A stretch of 43,067 bases of DNA from Pseudomonas sp. Fl4BN1 (lineage in GTDB: Bacteria > Pseudomonadota > Gammaproteobacteria > Pseudomonadales > Pseudomonadaceae): assembly GCF_009908285.1 (NCBI RefSeq), contig NZ_JAAARM010000045.1, positions 1 to 43,067 on the forward strand, written 5' to 3'. Below are positions 1 to 8,135 of the stretch, piece after piece. The notes under the pieces were generated by a model. That model worked only from the letters and a program-made list of their open reading frames with translations, ran no database searches and was not told the origin of the DNA. Each line of letters begins with the position of its first letter. Position 1 is the stretch's first letter. The position numbers and the translations under genes are program-made.

Positions 1-70
1 AGCGCTCGATCTCGGTCACGGCACCCTGGCCGAGGTTGAGGTTATGAACGCTGACTTTGCCGAGTGCCAT
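1..70 (-). CDS. Phage tail sheath-like protein, DUF2586 type (5' end only)
   Basis: Only the first 23 codons are inside the window; the gene continues past position 1. The N-terminus starts MALGKVSVHNLNLGQG, which I recognise as the beginning of the DUF2586 proteins that occupy the tail-sheath position in HP1/K139-type P2-like phages. The ATG at 70-68 has a GAGG ribosome site six bases upstream. The gene starts 11 bp after the stop of the tail completion gene S, so it belongs to the same late operon. Family membership is judged from a short N-terminus plus position; the sheath role is inferred. Confidence 0.6.
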   Translation of the reverse strand, partial: MALGKVSVHNLNLGQGAVTEIER

Positions 71-81
71 GCTGTGCCTCG

Positions 82-762
82 TTAGCGGGGAGAATTGAGG
101 ATTTGTTGCAGCACCTGGTTCACCAGCGCGCTGGTGTCCCGTTCGCTGCTGACGCCCAGGAACTGGCGCTTGGGCAGGGTGATTTCCCAGCTCTGTGCGC
201 CGGTGCTCTCGGCCTTTTCATCGGAAAGAATGCGGATCAGCAGGCCTGCCTGGGCGTACCCGACGTGTTCCTGTATCCAGGCCACGGGCGGCCGGGACAG
301 GCGCTTTTTGCCCGCCTGGCGGACCTTGAAGCCCAACCGGCGCAGGCGCTTGGCCTGCTTGTCGGTCGCGGCCAGGCCATCCGGGACTTTGTTCCACCGG
401 CGCATCTGCGCGGCGGTGCGGCGCTCCGATGCGCCGTTGTGCTGCTGGGCGGCCACCCAACTGGTCAGGCCGTTGCGCCACCCGAGGGTGGCCTCGTCCG
501 GGCTGACCCGGGTCACCTGCAGCAGCTTGCCCAGGCCGGCCTCCATCTTCTTTTTGCCCTTCTCGGGGTTACGCCGAGGGGCAAACGGGGAGCCGTCCAG
601 GTTCTGCTGCTCGCGGATGCGCTTGCGGGACATGGTCCGCACGCGCTTGGAGACGTTGTTCAGCAGCCGCCGGCGAAGCTGCGGCGGCAGACTCAGCAAG
701 GCCAATTGCTCGCGCACGCCCAGGTAACCCCGGGCGTCCAGCTCAAAGGTGCTACGCGCCAT
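82..762 (-). CDS. Phage virion morphogenesis / tail completion protein (P2 gpS family)
   Basis: 226 residues. In P2-like myophages gpS and gpR act together to complete the tail and prepare it for joining to the head. The protein is basic, with an Arg/Lys-rich stretch (residues ~40-75, including SKRVRTMSRKRI) and the typical SPFAPRRNPEKGKKK segment of this family. I chose the ATG at 762 over a longer open frame to 801 because GAGG lies just upstream and MARSTFELDARG reads as the natural N-terminus. It overlaps the end of the R gene by 11 bp, which suggests translational coupling. It is longer than P2 gpS (about 150 aa) and close to the longer HP1-type relatives. Confidence 0.75.
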   Translation of the reverse strand: MARSTFELDARGYLGVREQLALLSLPPQLRRRLLNNVSKRVRTMSRKRIREQQNLDGSPFAPRRNPEKGKKKMEAGLGKLLQVTRVSPDEATLGWRNGLTSWVAAQQHNGASERRTAAQMRRWNKVPDGLAATDKQAKRLRRLGFKVRQAGKKRLSRPPVAWIQEHVGYAQAGLLIRILSDEKAESTGAQSWEITLPKRQFLGVSSERDTSALVNQVLQQILNSPR

Positions 763-1195
763 GGCTGCGGACCTCGCCCTGTTCTGCAGTCCACAGCTCA
801 AAGTCCACCAGGCCCCACTTCTTGCCGAAGGCGTCGATAGAGCCGTTGGGGTCTTCGGCCAGGTGCTGGGGCTCGATGAACTCCAGGGTCAGCTCGACGT
901 CGGCCAGGTCGCTATCCAGTTGCTCGATCACGAACGCCGGCGCCGGTAGGTCGTCGCGGTCTGGGTCGTGGGTTTCCAGCCAACTGCCTACCAGGGCCAT
1001 CAGCAGCGCCGGGTTTTCGGCGAACCGATCCAGCACCAGGACAGCGCGATAGCGCATGTCACCCATGTGCAGCCCCTTGGCGCCGTTCTTCCAGAACAGG
1101 TCCAGATTTACCTGCTCGGCGAAGCTATCGACCTGCTCCGGCGCCACCAGCTGGCGATCGATCAGGAATGTGGTCAAGGCGCGCAGCTTGTTCAT
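752..1195 (-). CDS. Phage tail completion protein R
   Basis: 147 residues, similar in length to P2 gpR (about 155). The N-terminus MNKLRALTTFLID and the acidic second half rich in beta-strand-like segments (DVELTLEFIEP) fit the P2 R family. The start ATG overlaps the stop of L in an ATGA arrangement and the end overlaps S, so L-R-S are tightly coupled. In P2 the X, holin/lysin and LysABC genes lie between L and R. Here nothing lies between them, so the lysis genes must be elsewhere, presumably left of the window. Function is inferred from family resemblance and order. Confidence 0.7.
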   Translation of the reverse strand: MNKLRALTTFLIDRQLVAPEQVDSFAEQVNLDLFWKNGAKGLHMGDMRYRAVLVLDRFAENPALLMALVGSWLETHDPDRDDLPAPAFVIEQLDSDLADVELTLEFIEPQHLAEDPNGSIDAFGKKWGLVDFELWTAEQGEVRSHGA

Positions 1196-1653
1196 AGCAA
1201 GGCCGCCGTGATGCGGCCACGGCCCTGCAGGGCGCGCACGGCCTGCTGGCTGAAAGCGAGGAAGGTTTCAGCCCGCTCCGGGGCTTCCTTGCCGGTGTTC
1301 TCGGCGCTTTCGCGGCGGGTCACCGTGGCGAACTGGGGCAGTGCCTGGGCCTTGGCGCGGTTGTACACGGCGCGTTTGTAGAGCTTGGCCTTGAAGGCGC
1401 GCTCAGGCAGTAGCAGAGGGTCCGCGGCTTCCACGTTGGTGATGCCAGCGCCTTGCCAGCGGGCCTTGCACTTGGCCAGGTCGTCGTTCACCTCGACCAT
1501 GGCCATGGTCAGGGTTTCGGTCAGCAGCTCCACCAGGTACTCCGCCGGCAGGCGCTGTTCCTTCTGGAACTCGGCCAGCGAGAGATCTGGCCAGAAGCCG
1601 TCGTTCTCGATCGTCAGGTCCACAAAGGTGGTGGGTTTCCCGGAAAAGCTCAT
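1192..1653 (-). CDS. Phage head completion / stabilization protein L
   Basis: 153 residues; P2 gpL is about 169. It stabilises DNA-filled heads after packaging. The stretch NDGFWPDLSLAEFQKEQRLP is characteristic of this family. I took the ATG at 1653 (MSFSGKPTTF) rather than the upstream ATG at 1704, because GAGCGG precedes it and the shorter form matches the family N-terminus. About 100 bp without a coding assignment separates it from the end of the small terminase gene, and it ends in a 4-bp overlap with R. Confidence 0.75.
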   Translation of the reverse strand: MSFSGKPTTFVDLTIENDGFWPDLSLAEFQKEQRLPAEYLVELLTETLTMAMVEVNDDLAKCKARWQGAGITNVEAADPLLLPERAFKAKLYKRAVYNRAKAQALPQFATVTRRESAENTGKEAPERAETFLAFSQQAVRALQGRGRITAALL

Positions 1654-1752
1654 TGCTGGCCGCTCAAATAGGGCGGGAAACACCGTTTCAACGGGGCGGG
1701 CCATAAATGGCTGACTCGTCTCACGGGTTCCCGCTGGGGGGGTAGTCGTTGG

Positions 1753-2475
1753 TTACTGGGCGCCGGTGGCGGCCTCTTGCTTGCGCAGGGCCTTGCGGCA
1801 GTTCTCGATCCGGGTGTCCACACCGACCTTGGAATACAGCTGCTGGGCTCGCTCCAGGTGCTGCAGCGCGGTGGCCCACTCCTTGGCCTCCTGGGCGCGG
1901 ATGCCGATCAACTTGTGGAACTTGGCCGGGATCTGCTCCGTCAGCTGCCATTCGCCATCCACGCGGGGCAGCAGATCGGAGAGATAGGGCTCAGGACTGC
2001 GGTTGGCCTTGTACTCGTCATAGGCCCATTCACAGACCGCGTCCGCGACAAAGGTCTGGATGTCCCGGCGCTTGAAGCGCTCGGGCATCTGCTGGCCCTG
2101 GGCGATCGCGATATCTGCCAGCTCCAGGCCGTCCTCGAACTGGGCGGTATCGAACAGCCAGACGATCACCTGGACCAGCACGCGGTTGGCAAAGACCTGG
2201 TCGGACTCGATGTAGCGCTGGACGTACTCCTGGTACTTGGGCAGCAGCTCGCGGCGCTTCAGATCCTGGCGGGTGGCCAGGCCCTGAATCGCGCTCAGGC
2301 GCTCCAGGTCCTGGTCCAGGGCAGCCTCCATCAGCGCCAGGTGCTTGCGGGCGTTCGCTGGGCTGCTCAGCGCCTCGGTCGGTGAATAGGGCAAGGCAGC
2401 GGCGGCTGCAGTGTTCACCACTGCCGCCACGCCTTCGGCCAGGATGCGCCGCTTGTGCTCCAGGGCCAGGCTCAC
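1753..2475 (-). CDS. Phage terminase, small (endonuclease) subunit M
   Basis: 240 residues, close to P2 gpM (247). In P2 phages gpM cuts at cos and pairs with the large subunit gpP. Recognisable family features are the N-terminal MSLALEHKRRILAE, an internal LLPKYQEYVQRYIES segment, and the DTAQFEDGLELADIAIAQGQ block with helical repeats. It overlaps the capsid gene upstream by 4 bp, in line with the conserved O-N-M order. Its partner, the large subunit, is on the opposite strand at 4602, as is normal for P2-like phages. Confidence 0.85.
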   Translation of the reverse strand: MSLALEHKRRILAEGVAAVVNTAAAAALPYSPTEALSSPANARKHLALMEAALDQDLERLSAIQGLATRQDLKRRELLPKYQEYVQRYIESDQVFANRVLVQVIVWLFDTAQFEDGLELADIAIAQGQQMPERFKRRDIQTFVADAVCEWAYDEYKANRSPEPYLSDLLPRVDGEWQLTEQIPAKFHKLIGIRAQEAKEWATALQHLERAQQLYSKVGVDTRIENCRKALRKQEAATGAQ

Positions 2476-3494
2476 TTCACAAGCTCCACAGAGTCCGATT
2501 CCAGACCGGCGAACTTGCCGAGCTGTTCGATCACATAGCCTTCATTGCGGCCGTTGTAGTCCTCGACGCGGGAGCGCTTCGGGTTCTCCAACAAGTGGCG
2601 GCGCCAGCTGGTGTCCTGGAAGTAAATAGACAGGTTGTCCCAGGAGGTGACCACGATGCCCTTGGTGGGAAAGAACGGAATGAGGAAAGACGGCAGGCCG
2701 CCATAGGTGGCGATCACCTGGGCATCTTCAATGCGTTCTTTCTCGGTCGGGGTCTGGCCCTGGGCCGCGTACAGCTTGCCCTTGTCGTGGGCCAGCAGGT
2801 CCGAACCGATGATGGCCACCAGGTCGCCCTCGTCGCGATACACCGGATCGATCATCTGCTTGACGTCATGCACCGCCGCGTCGAGGTTGGCGTAATCGCC
2901 GCCCTTGCCCAGCATGATTTTCTTGGCAGGGTCGCCGGTGGAAAGCATCTGTTCCGGGATCTGCTCGCGGGCGATCTGCAGCCAGCCTTTGTTCACGTCC
3001 TGGAGCATCGGGTACTTGGCCAGATCCGTCTGCTGGGCTGCGGTGAGGCCGTGCCACCCGGTAAGGATTCGGTCCAGTGCGATCCGTTTCTGGACCGCCG
3101 CCAGGTAGCGCTGTGCAAAGTCGGGGAACTTCGACCAGGCGTCGATGGTGGCGAACTTCAAGGCAACGTCTGTTTCCGTGTGGAACAGCTCGTACATGTT
3201 GTTCTTGAGGTCCAGCAGGCTGCGTGGCTCGCGGTCTTTTTTGTCGGTGTCGGTGCGGCTGGTGGCCGGCCCGTTCAGGCCCAGCAGTACTTTTTCGCCC
3301 TTGATTTCACTGACGGGCACGACGTTGATGCGGCCGAGGAAGTCCACGCGCTCGGTGATCTGGTCGTTCAGTTCCTGGGCATGGGTTGGCTCCACGGCAA
3401 AGGTGCGCGCGGTGTCGCCGATGTTGTAGGCCTCGGCCAGGTCTTCCTGGAGCTGCAGGTACTCCGCTGCAGCGCGTTGAGATAGGGCGCCCAT
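2472..3494 (-). CDS. Phage major capsid protein N
   Basis: 340 residues; P2 gpN is 357. It forms the T=7 head shell and is normally processed at its N-terminus by gpO during assembly. The sequence has family landmarks: a helical N-terminus with YLQLQEDLAEAYNIGD, the GWHGLTAA block, IGSDLLAHDKGKLY, and a PFFPTKGIVVTSWDNLSIYFQ segment. It starts at ATG 3494, overlapping the stop of O in a TAATG arrangement, and runs 4 bp into M. This identification is among the firmest in the prophage. Confidence 0.9.
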   Translation of the reverse strand: MGALSQRAAAEYLQLQEDLAEAYNIGDTARTFAVEPTHAQELNDQITERVDFLGRINVVPVSEIKGEKVLLGLNGPATSRTDTDKKDREPRSLLDLKNNMYELFHTETDVALKFATIDAWSKFPDFAQRYLAAVQKRIALDRILTGWHGLTAAQQTDLAKYPMLQDVNKGWLQIAREQIPEQMLSTGDPAKKIMLGKGGDYANLDAAVHDVKQMIDPVYRDEGDLVAIIGSDLLAHDKGKLYAAQGQTPTEKERIEDAQVIATYGGLPSFLIPFFPTKGIVVTSWDNLSIYFQDTSWRRHLLENPKRSRVEDYNGRNEGYVIEQLGKFAGLESDSVELVK

Positions 3495-4441
3495 TAGCGC
3501 AGGCCCTTGCTACGTTGCTTGCCAGTGGCGCCAGTGGTGCGTGGCACCTGGCGGCGATTGGCAGGGGTGTTGAACATCTTGGTCATGGTCTGCTCCAGCT
3601 CGGCCATGCGAGTGCTCAGCTCCTTGATGTTCTTGCCGCCGTTCTTCTTGAACTCGCCGCGTTCCTCGTCGGCCTGGTCCACCACGTCCTGGACGGCGGT
3701 GCCCACAGCATCGACCTGTTCCTGGGTGTCGCTGGTGTCCACGTCTTCCACGACGGGCTCCAGCACCGCCTGCAGGCCGGCCAGCAGAATCACGAATTGT
3801 TCATACAGCGCCTTGAGCGCCTTGGCAGTTGCTTCATCCATCGGTTTGTTCTCGTCAGGTGAGGGAGTGTCGGGGTTGGTGATGTCGGCGAAGCGCTTGC
3901 ACAGGCCGCCCAGGGCGGAGAAGAAGCGGCGGATCTCGCCATGTTGCTGGCCGCCTTCGCGCAGCGAGCCCAGGGCCACGGCGCTGCCGTAGTAGGAGGT
4001 ACGGGCATAGCGGTGTCCTTTGTCGGCCTTCCGGGAGAAATACAGCTCTTGGGTGCCCAGGCTGGCCGGCGAGTCGGTGACGGCCAGGCCGGTGAGGTAG
4101 TAGCGACCGGTGTTGGCAAAGTTCGGCGTGATCTCCACGCTGGTGAACAGCTTTTCGCCCTGGTCGTTCAACTGCAGCAACTTGTCGTTGGGTTTGAGCT
4201 GCGCTTCCAGGGCCACCTGGCCAGGCTCCAGTTCGGGGTCGTCTTCTACGAGACGCACGGCATAGACAGTGCCGTGGGAGCCCGGCCAACGTTCGTGTTC
4301 GCTCCAGATCACCGCCGTGTAAACCGACAGCTTGTAGCTGTCCGCGCAGTCGCGCAGTTCCTGAACTGTGATCTCGCGGTTATCAGCGGTCGGGCCGCTG
4401 ACAGCTACGCGCTTCCAGAACGAAACAAGGGATCGGGGCAT
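3494..4441 (-). CDS. Phage capsid scaffolding protein / maturation protease O
   Basis: 315 residues; P2 gpO is 284. The N-terminal half is a serine protease and the C-terminal half a scaffold. In P2 the triad is Asp-His-Ser; here the likely equivalents are the His in IWSEHERW and the Ser in TDSPASLGT, with an Asp upstream near residue 20. Residues ~195-290 are charged and helical (many Glu, Lys, Gln), as expected for the scaffold part. It is the first gene of the minus-strand structural operon, divergent from the large terminase with about 160 bp between them. Confidence 0.85.
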   Translation of the reverse strand: MPRSLVSFWKRVAVSGPTADNREITVQELRDCADSYKLSVYTAVIWSEHERWPGSHGTVYAVRLVEDDPELEPGQVALEAQLKPNDKLLQLNDQGEKLFTSVEITPNFANTGRYYLTGLAVTDSPASLGTQELYFSRKADKGHRYARTSYYGSAVALGSLREGGQQHGEIRRFFSALGGLCKRFADITNPDTPSPDENKPMDEATAKALKALYEQFVILLAGLQAVLEPVVEDVDTSDTQEQVDAVGTAVQDVVDQADEERGEFKKNGGKNIKELSTRMAELEQTMTKMFNTPANRRQVPRTTGATGKQRSKGLR

Positions 4442-4522
4442 GGGTGAAGCGCTCGGTGGTGGTCGTTGAGCGCCACCTTAGGCAGCCGATCGCCTCCGGC
4501 CAATCGCTTTACTTTCGGCCTT

Positions 4523-4545
4523 CTCCTATTTCGTGAAGATAGGAG
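4523..4545. repeat. Inverted repeat in the O/P divergent promoter region
   Basis: CTCCTAT (4523-4529) and ATAGGAG (4539-4545) form perfect 7-bp arms, and the inner TTC/GAA can lengthen the stem with one bulged base. It lies in the only non-coding stretch between the two divergent late transcription units (4442-4601). It could be a regulatory site. I did not find the classical Ogr half-site spacing TGT-N12-ACA in this region. Confidence 0.35.
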
Positions 4546-4601
4546 GAAAACGGTTTTTTAGCGTGCGTTTCGCCGATGATCGCCGCATAGACTGCGGCCC
4601 C

Positions 4602-6659
4602 ATGTACTACTCGACCGAAGTTAAAGAAGCCGCCAAACGCCTGTTTCTACGCCGCTGCAAGGCAAAGGAAATTCAGGCACAGCTCAACCTGCCCAATATC
4701 CGGATCGTCTATTACTGGATCCGCCAGGGCGGGTGGGAAGACATGCTGTCGGATGAAGAACCGCTGACCGCCGTCAGCCGGCGAATCACCCTGCTCCTGG
4801 AGAAGGCCACCAGCCTGACCAAGGACGACCTCAACGAGCTGGACCGGCTGACCACCATCCGGGAACGCCTGCAGAAACAAGCAGCGAGGCCTTCACCGGC
4901 GCCCCCTCTCGGCGACAACCAGGACGAGCCCCAGGAACCCCGTCAACGATCGCGTGGCGACCGTTCCGGCCGTGGGGAGGGTGGCGGCAAGAAGCGGGAG
5001 AAAAAGGCCAAGAACGACGTGAGCGACCTCACGGAAGTGGACTTCCTGGATAAGTTCATCTCCAAGATGTACGGCTACCAGAAAGAGTTGTTCGCGGCCA
5101 AACAGAATCCGCTGACGATGCGGATCCGGAACGTCCTCAAAAGCCGCCAGGTAGGCCTGACCTACTACTTCGCCGGCGAGGCATTCATGGATGCGGTTCT
5201 GTCCGGGGATAACCAAGTCTTTCTGTCTGCCAGCCGCGCCCAGTCTGAGATATTCCGTAGCTACATCATCGCCTTTGCTCAAGAGTGGTTCGGCCTGGAA
5301 CTGACCGGCAACCCGATAGTGCTGAGCAAAAACGGCAAGCCTTGGGCCGAGCTGCGCTTTCTCAGCACGAACGGAGCGACCGCCCAGGGCTATCACGGCC
5401 ATGTGTATGTCGATGAATATTTCTGGATCCGTGATTTCGAGAAGCTGAACAACACCGCCAGCGCCATGGGCACCCACTTCAAATGGCGCAAAACCTATTT
5501 CTCGACGCCCAGCGCGGTGTCGCATCAGGCTTATCCGTTCTGGACCGGAGAGAAATTCCGCAACGGCAAGCACAAGGACGCCAAGAAACCATGGCCCAGT
5601 GACGACCAGATCGCAGCGGGCGCGCTATGCCCAGATGGGCATTGGCGCAAGATCATCACGATCTTGGATGCGCTCGCCGGCGGCTGCGATTTATTCAACC
5701 TGGAGCAGTTGCAGCTGGAGTATGACGAGGACAGATTCCAGCAGCTGTTCATGTGCAAATTCATCGACAGCACGCAGAGCGCGTTTTCCCTCAAAGACCT
5801 GGAGCGCTGCTATTCCGACATGACGCTGTGGGACGACTACGATCCCGAAGCGGACCGCCCCTATGGCAGCAGCCCGGTATGGATCGGCTACGACCCAAGC
5901 CGCACCCGCGACGACGCCACTTGCGTGGTCATCGCACCACCGCTGGAGCCCGGGGCCAAGTTCCGGATCCTGGAGAAGCACAGCTGGCGGGGCCAGTCCT
6001 TCAAGTACCAGGCCGAGCAGGTCAAGAAACTCACCGAGCGCTTCAACGTGCAGCACATCGGCATCGACACCACCGGCATCGGCTACGGCGTGTTTGACCT
6101 GGTGCGCGACTTCTACCCCCGGGCCGTCTCGATCCACTACAGCCTGGAGACGAAAAACCTCCTGGTGCTCAAGGCCCAGGACACGATCCAGGGCAGCCGC
6201 ATCGAATGGGACGCCGGTTGGACTGACATTGCCCAGGCCTTCCTCACGATCAAGCGCGGCACCACTGGCAGCGGTCAGGTGACCTACAGCGCGTCTCGCA
6301 CCGACGCCACCGGGCACGCCGACGTTGCCTGGGCGGTCATGCACGCGCTCTACAACGAACCTTTGAACACCAACAGGCGGCGCCGTAGCCGCTATCTAAC
6401 GAGCGGAACACATGGCCAGACCACGCAAAAAGAACCAGCCCACTCAACAACGAACCCAACAGCCCACGCGCATGTTCACGTTCGGGGAGCCGGAACAGGT
6501 ACTGACCGCCAATATCGGGGAATACCTGGGCGTGTTCCCCACCGACGACGGGCGACTGTACAAGCCGCCGGTGTCGCGAGCCGGCCTGGCCAAGCTGCTG
6601 CGGGCCAACGCGCACCACGGCGCTATTCCGAAGTTCAAGCGAAACCTGTTGCTGCGTGA
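4602..6659 (+). CDS. Phage terminase large subunit P, with an abnormal out-of-frame 3' extension
   Basis: The packaging ATPase/nuclease of the P2 gpP type. The N-terminus MYYSTEVKEAAKRLFLRR with a helix-turn-helix (IQAQLNLPNIRIVYYW) is family-typical. The ATPase part carries KSRQVGLTYYFAGEAF (the arginine-rich Walker A variant at residues ~182-198) and HVYVDEYFW (Walker B). The nuclease part carries WIGYDPSRTRDDATC. The ATG at 4602 fits the family N-terminus; an in-frame GTG at 4533 is an alternative. Normal members are about 590 aa. Family-like sequence ends near NEPLN (about 6368), after which the frame runs on for about 95 Arg/His-rich residues and overlaps the portal gene by 248 bp. This looks like a one-base indel near the end. 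Confidence 0.85.
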   Translation: MYYSTEVKEAAKRLFLRRCKAKEIQAQLNLPNIRIVYYWIRQGGWEDMLSDEEPLTAVSRRITLLLEKATSLTKDDLNELDRLTTIRERLQKQAARPSPAPPLGDNQDEPQEPRQRSRGDRSGRGEGGGKKREKKAKNDVSDLTEVDFLDKFISKMYGYQKELFAAKQNPLTMRIRNVLKSRQVGLTYYFAGEAFMDAVLSGDNQVFLSASRAQSEIFRSYIIAFAQEWFGLELTGNPIVLSKNGKPWAELRFLSTNGATAQGYHGHVYVDEYFWIRDFEKLNNTASAMGTHFKWRKTYFSTPSAVSHQAYPFWTGEKFRNGKHKDAKKPWPSDDQIAAGALCPDGHWRKIITILDALAGGCDLFNLEQLQLEYDEDRFQQLFMCKFIDSTQSAFSLKDLERCYSDMTLWDDYDPEADRPYGSSPVWIGYDPSRTRDDATCVVIAPPLEPGAKFRILEKHSWRGQSFKYQAEQVKKLTERFNVQHIGIDTTGIGYGVFDLVRDFYPRAVSIHYSLETKNLLVLKAQDTIQGSRIEWDAGWTDIAQAFLTIKRGTTGSGQVTYSASRTDATGHADVAWAVMHALYNEPLNTNRRRRSRYLTSGTHGQTTQKEPAHSTTNPTAHAHVHVRGAGTGTDRQYRGIPGRVPHRRRATVQAAGVASRPGQAAAGQRAPRRYSEVQAKPVAA

Positions 6660-7437
6660 GTTCATCCCGTCAGCGGGCTGCAGCACACACACCATGGGAT
6701 GCGCTGCCCTGGATTACATGGTGTTCGGGGAGGCGTACTTCCTGGTCCACTTCAACTTCGCGGACCAGGCCCTGGAGCTTGAGCACTTGCCCGCCATAAA
6801 CATGCGGGTACGGGTAGACGGCGGCTTTGTGATGCTGCTGCCGAACGGACATCAGGAGGAGTTCGACCAGGACGAGATTATCCAGATCAAAGATTACGAC
6901 GTAGAACAGAACATTTACGGGATTCCGGACTACTTGGGCGGCCTGCAGGCGCTGCTGCTCAATGAAGCCGCGACCTTGTTCCGCCGGCGCTACTACAGCA
7001 ATGGCGCCCATGCCGGTTACATCTTCTACACCAACGACCCGAACCTGTCGGAGGAAGACGAGGACGATCTACGCGCACAGATCAGCGCAAGCAAAGGCGT
7101 GGGCAACTTCCGCTCAATGTTCGTGAACATCCCAGGTGGCCAGGAGAACGCAATCAAGATTATCCCGGTCGGCGACTTTCAGGCCCGGGACGAACTGGAG
7201 AAGGTCAAGAACATCACCAGGAACGACATCATCGCCGCCTGGCGGATGAACCCGGCGCTGGCGGGGATTATTCCGGAAAACAGCGGCGGTTTCGGGGATA
7301 TAGAGAAGATCGACAGGGTTTATACCAGCAACGAGATCAGGCCGATCTGTCAGCTGTTCGACCAGGTGAATGAGCGACTGCGCGAAGATCGCCGGATTGC
7401 TTGGCGAGAGCCCACGGTGTCTGGAGAAAATCCTTGA
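6412..7437 (+). CDS. Phage portal protein Q
   Basis: 341 residues, matching P2 gpQ (344). It forms the ring at the head vertex through which DNA is packaged and to which the tail joins. Family features: MFTFGEPEQVL near the N-terminus, GCSTHTMGCAALDYMVFGEAY, the IYGIPDYLGGLQALLLNEAA block, RRRYYSNGAHAGYI, and a C-terminal NEIRPICQLFDQVNERL segment. The start lies inside the extended frame of the large terminase, in a different frame. The late activator gene follows on the same strand after about 80 bp, so P, Q and the activator may be one transcript. Confidence 0.9.
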   Translation: MARPRKKNQPTQQRTQQPTRMFTFGEPEQVLTANIGEYLGVFPTDDGRLYKPPVSRAGLAKLLRANAHHGAIPKFKRNLLLREFIPSAGCSTHTMGCAALDYMVFGEAYFLVHFNFADQALELEHLPAINMRVRVDGGFVMLLPNGHQEEFDQDEIIQIKDYDVEQNIYGIPDYLGGLQALLLNEAATLFRRRYYSNGAHAGYIFYTNDPNLSEEDEDDLRAQISASKGVGNFRSMFVNIPGGQENAIKIIPVGDFQARDELEKVKNITRNDIIAAWRMNPALAGIIPENSGGFGDIEKIDRVYTSNEIRPICQLFDQVNERLREDRRIAWREPTVSGENP

Positions 7438-7518
7438 TCTAGCGGGCGTAACTCACTGAAGACACGAGATGTTGTGTCAAAATAGTGCCTTAAACGGAAC
7501 CCTGGGGGAGGGGAGAGA

Positions 7519-7782
7519 ATGCGGGTGTACTGCAAGGAATGTCAGAGCAAGGGGCGGATTGTGTCGCGCGAGGATCTGTCGAAGGAGTTTGCGAAACTCT
7601 ACTGCCAGTGCACCAATGCAACCACCTGCGGGCATACCTGGGTGGCCAATCTCACCTTTTCCCATACGCTGAGCCCGTCAGCGCAGGCGGTGGACCGCCT
7701 GCTATTCGATCGCTTACGAGAAATGCCCCGCGCTCAGCAACGGGAGTTGTTCGAGCAACTTGCGGTATTTCCCTCTGTGTAA
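7519..7782 (+). CDS. ogr: Ogr/Delta-family zinc-finger activator of phage late genes
   Basis: 87 residues. Ogr-type proteins bind upstream of P2-family late promoters and recruit host RNA polymerase through its alpha subunit. Zinc ligands are visible as Cys5-X2-Cys8, then Cys31 and Cys37, the Ogr arrangement except that the last pair is spaced by five residues instead of four. The aromatic and basic CGHTWVANLTF segment after the finger is also typical. A very strong ribosome site (GGGGAGGGGAGAG) precedes the ATG. In P2, ogr lies beyond the tail gene D near attP; here it directly follows the portal gene. Its 3' end overlaps by 49 bp the tail of a gene on the other strand. Confidence 0.8.
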   Translation: MRVYCKECQSKGRIVSREDLSKEFAKLYCQCTNATTCGHTWVANLTFSHTLSPSAQAVDRLLFDRLREMPRAQQRELFEQLAVFPSV

Positions 7783-7964
7783 TCGCAAATTTTTTTCACT
7801 ACGGCATTTAGTTGTGCTCGGGTGTTAATTCCGAGTTGGGTAAGTCCTTTCTTTGCCTCTTCGGAAAACTCAACGTCGGACATCGCTATTTCCAAGACTA
7901 GTGCAACGGAGTCTCTGCTTTCCTGTAGCTCTTCCCGAAACTCTCTGAATTCTACCGCTCTCAT
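7734..7964 (-). CDS. Small hypothetical prophage protein beside ogr
   Basis: 76 residues, not recognised. The protein is mostly helical and acidic in its first half (EFREFREELQESRD), and a middle segment, EEAKKGLTQLGINTRAQLNAVVKKI, could be a compact helical domain. Its base composition is clearly more AT-rich than the structural genes, which is common for acquired phage cargo. A GGAG lies 12 bases before the ATG, rather far for a strong start. It converges on ogr and overlaps it by 49 bp. The region to its right is where P2 phages carry host-interference genes (tin, old), so a moron role is conceivable but unsupported by any motif. Confidence 0.45.
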   Translation of the reverse strand: MRAVEFREFREELQESRDSVALVLEIAMSDVEFSEEAKKGLTQLGINTRAQLNAVVKKICDYTEGNTASCSNNSRC

Positions 7965-8135
7965 ACGCTATTAAAACTCCATGTTTGGCACGTCTCGATT
8001 GGGTGAAGTTTAGATAGTGGCTTTTTGGCGAGTCAAGTAATTTTTATGAACTTGAAAAACTTCAAAAATCATGTGGAATATTTTTTTGAGGGGCTTCTAG
8101 CACAACGGGAACTGCGAGGAGAGAGCCTAAGGGAC

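Noticed and set aside
2382..3485. 367-codon plus-strand frame opposite the phage capsid gene
   Set aside because: Shadow of gene N, which has clear family motifs on the minus strand.
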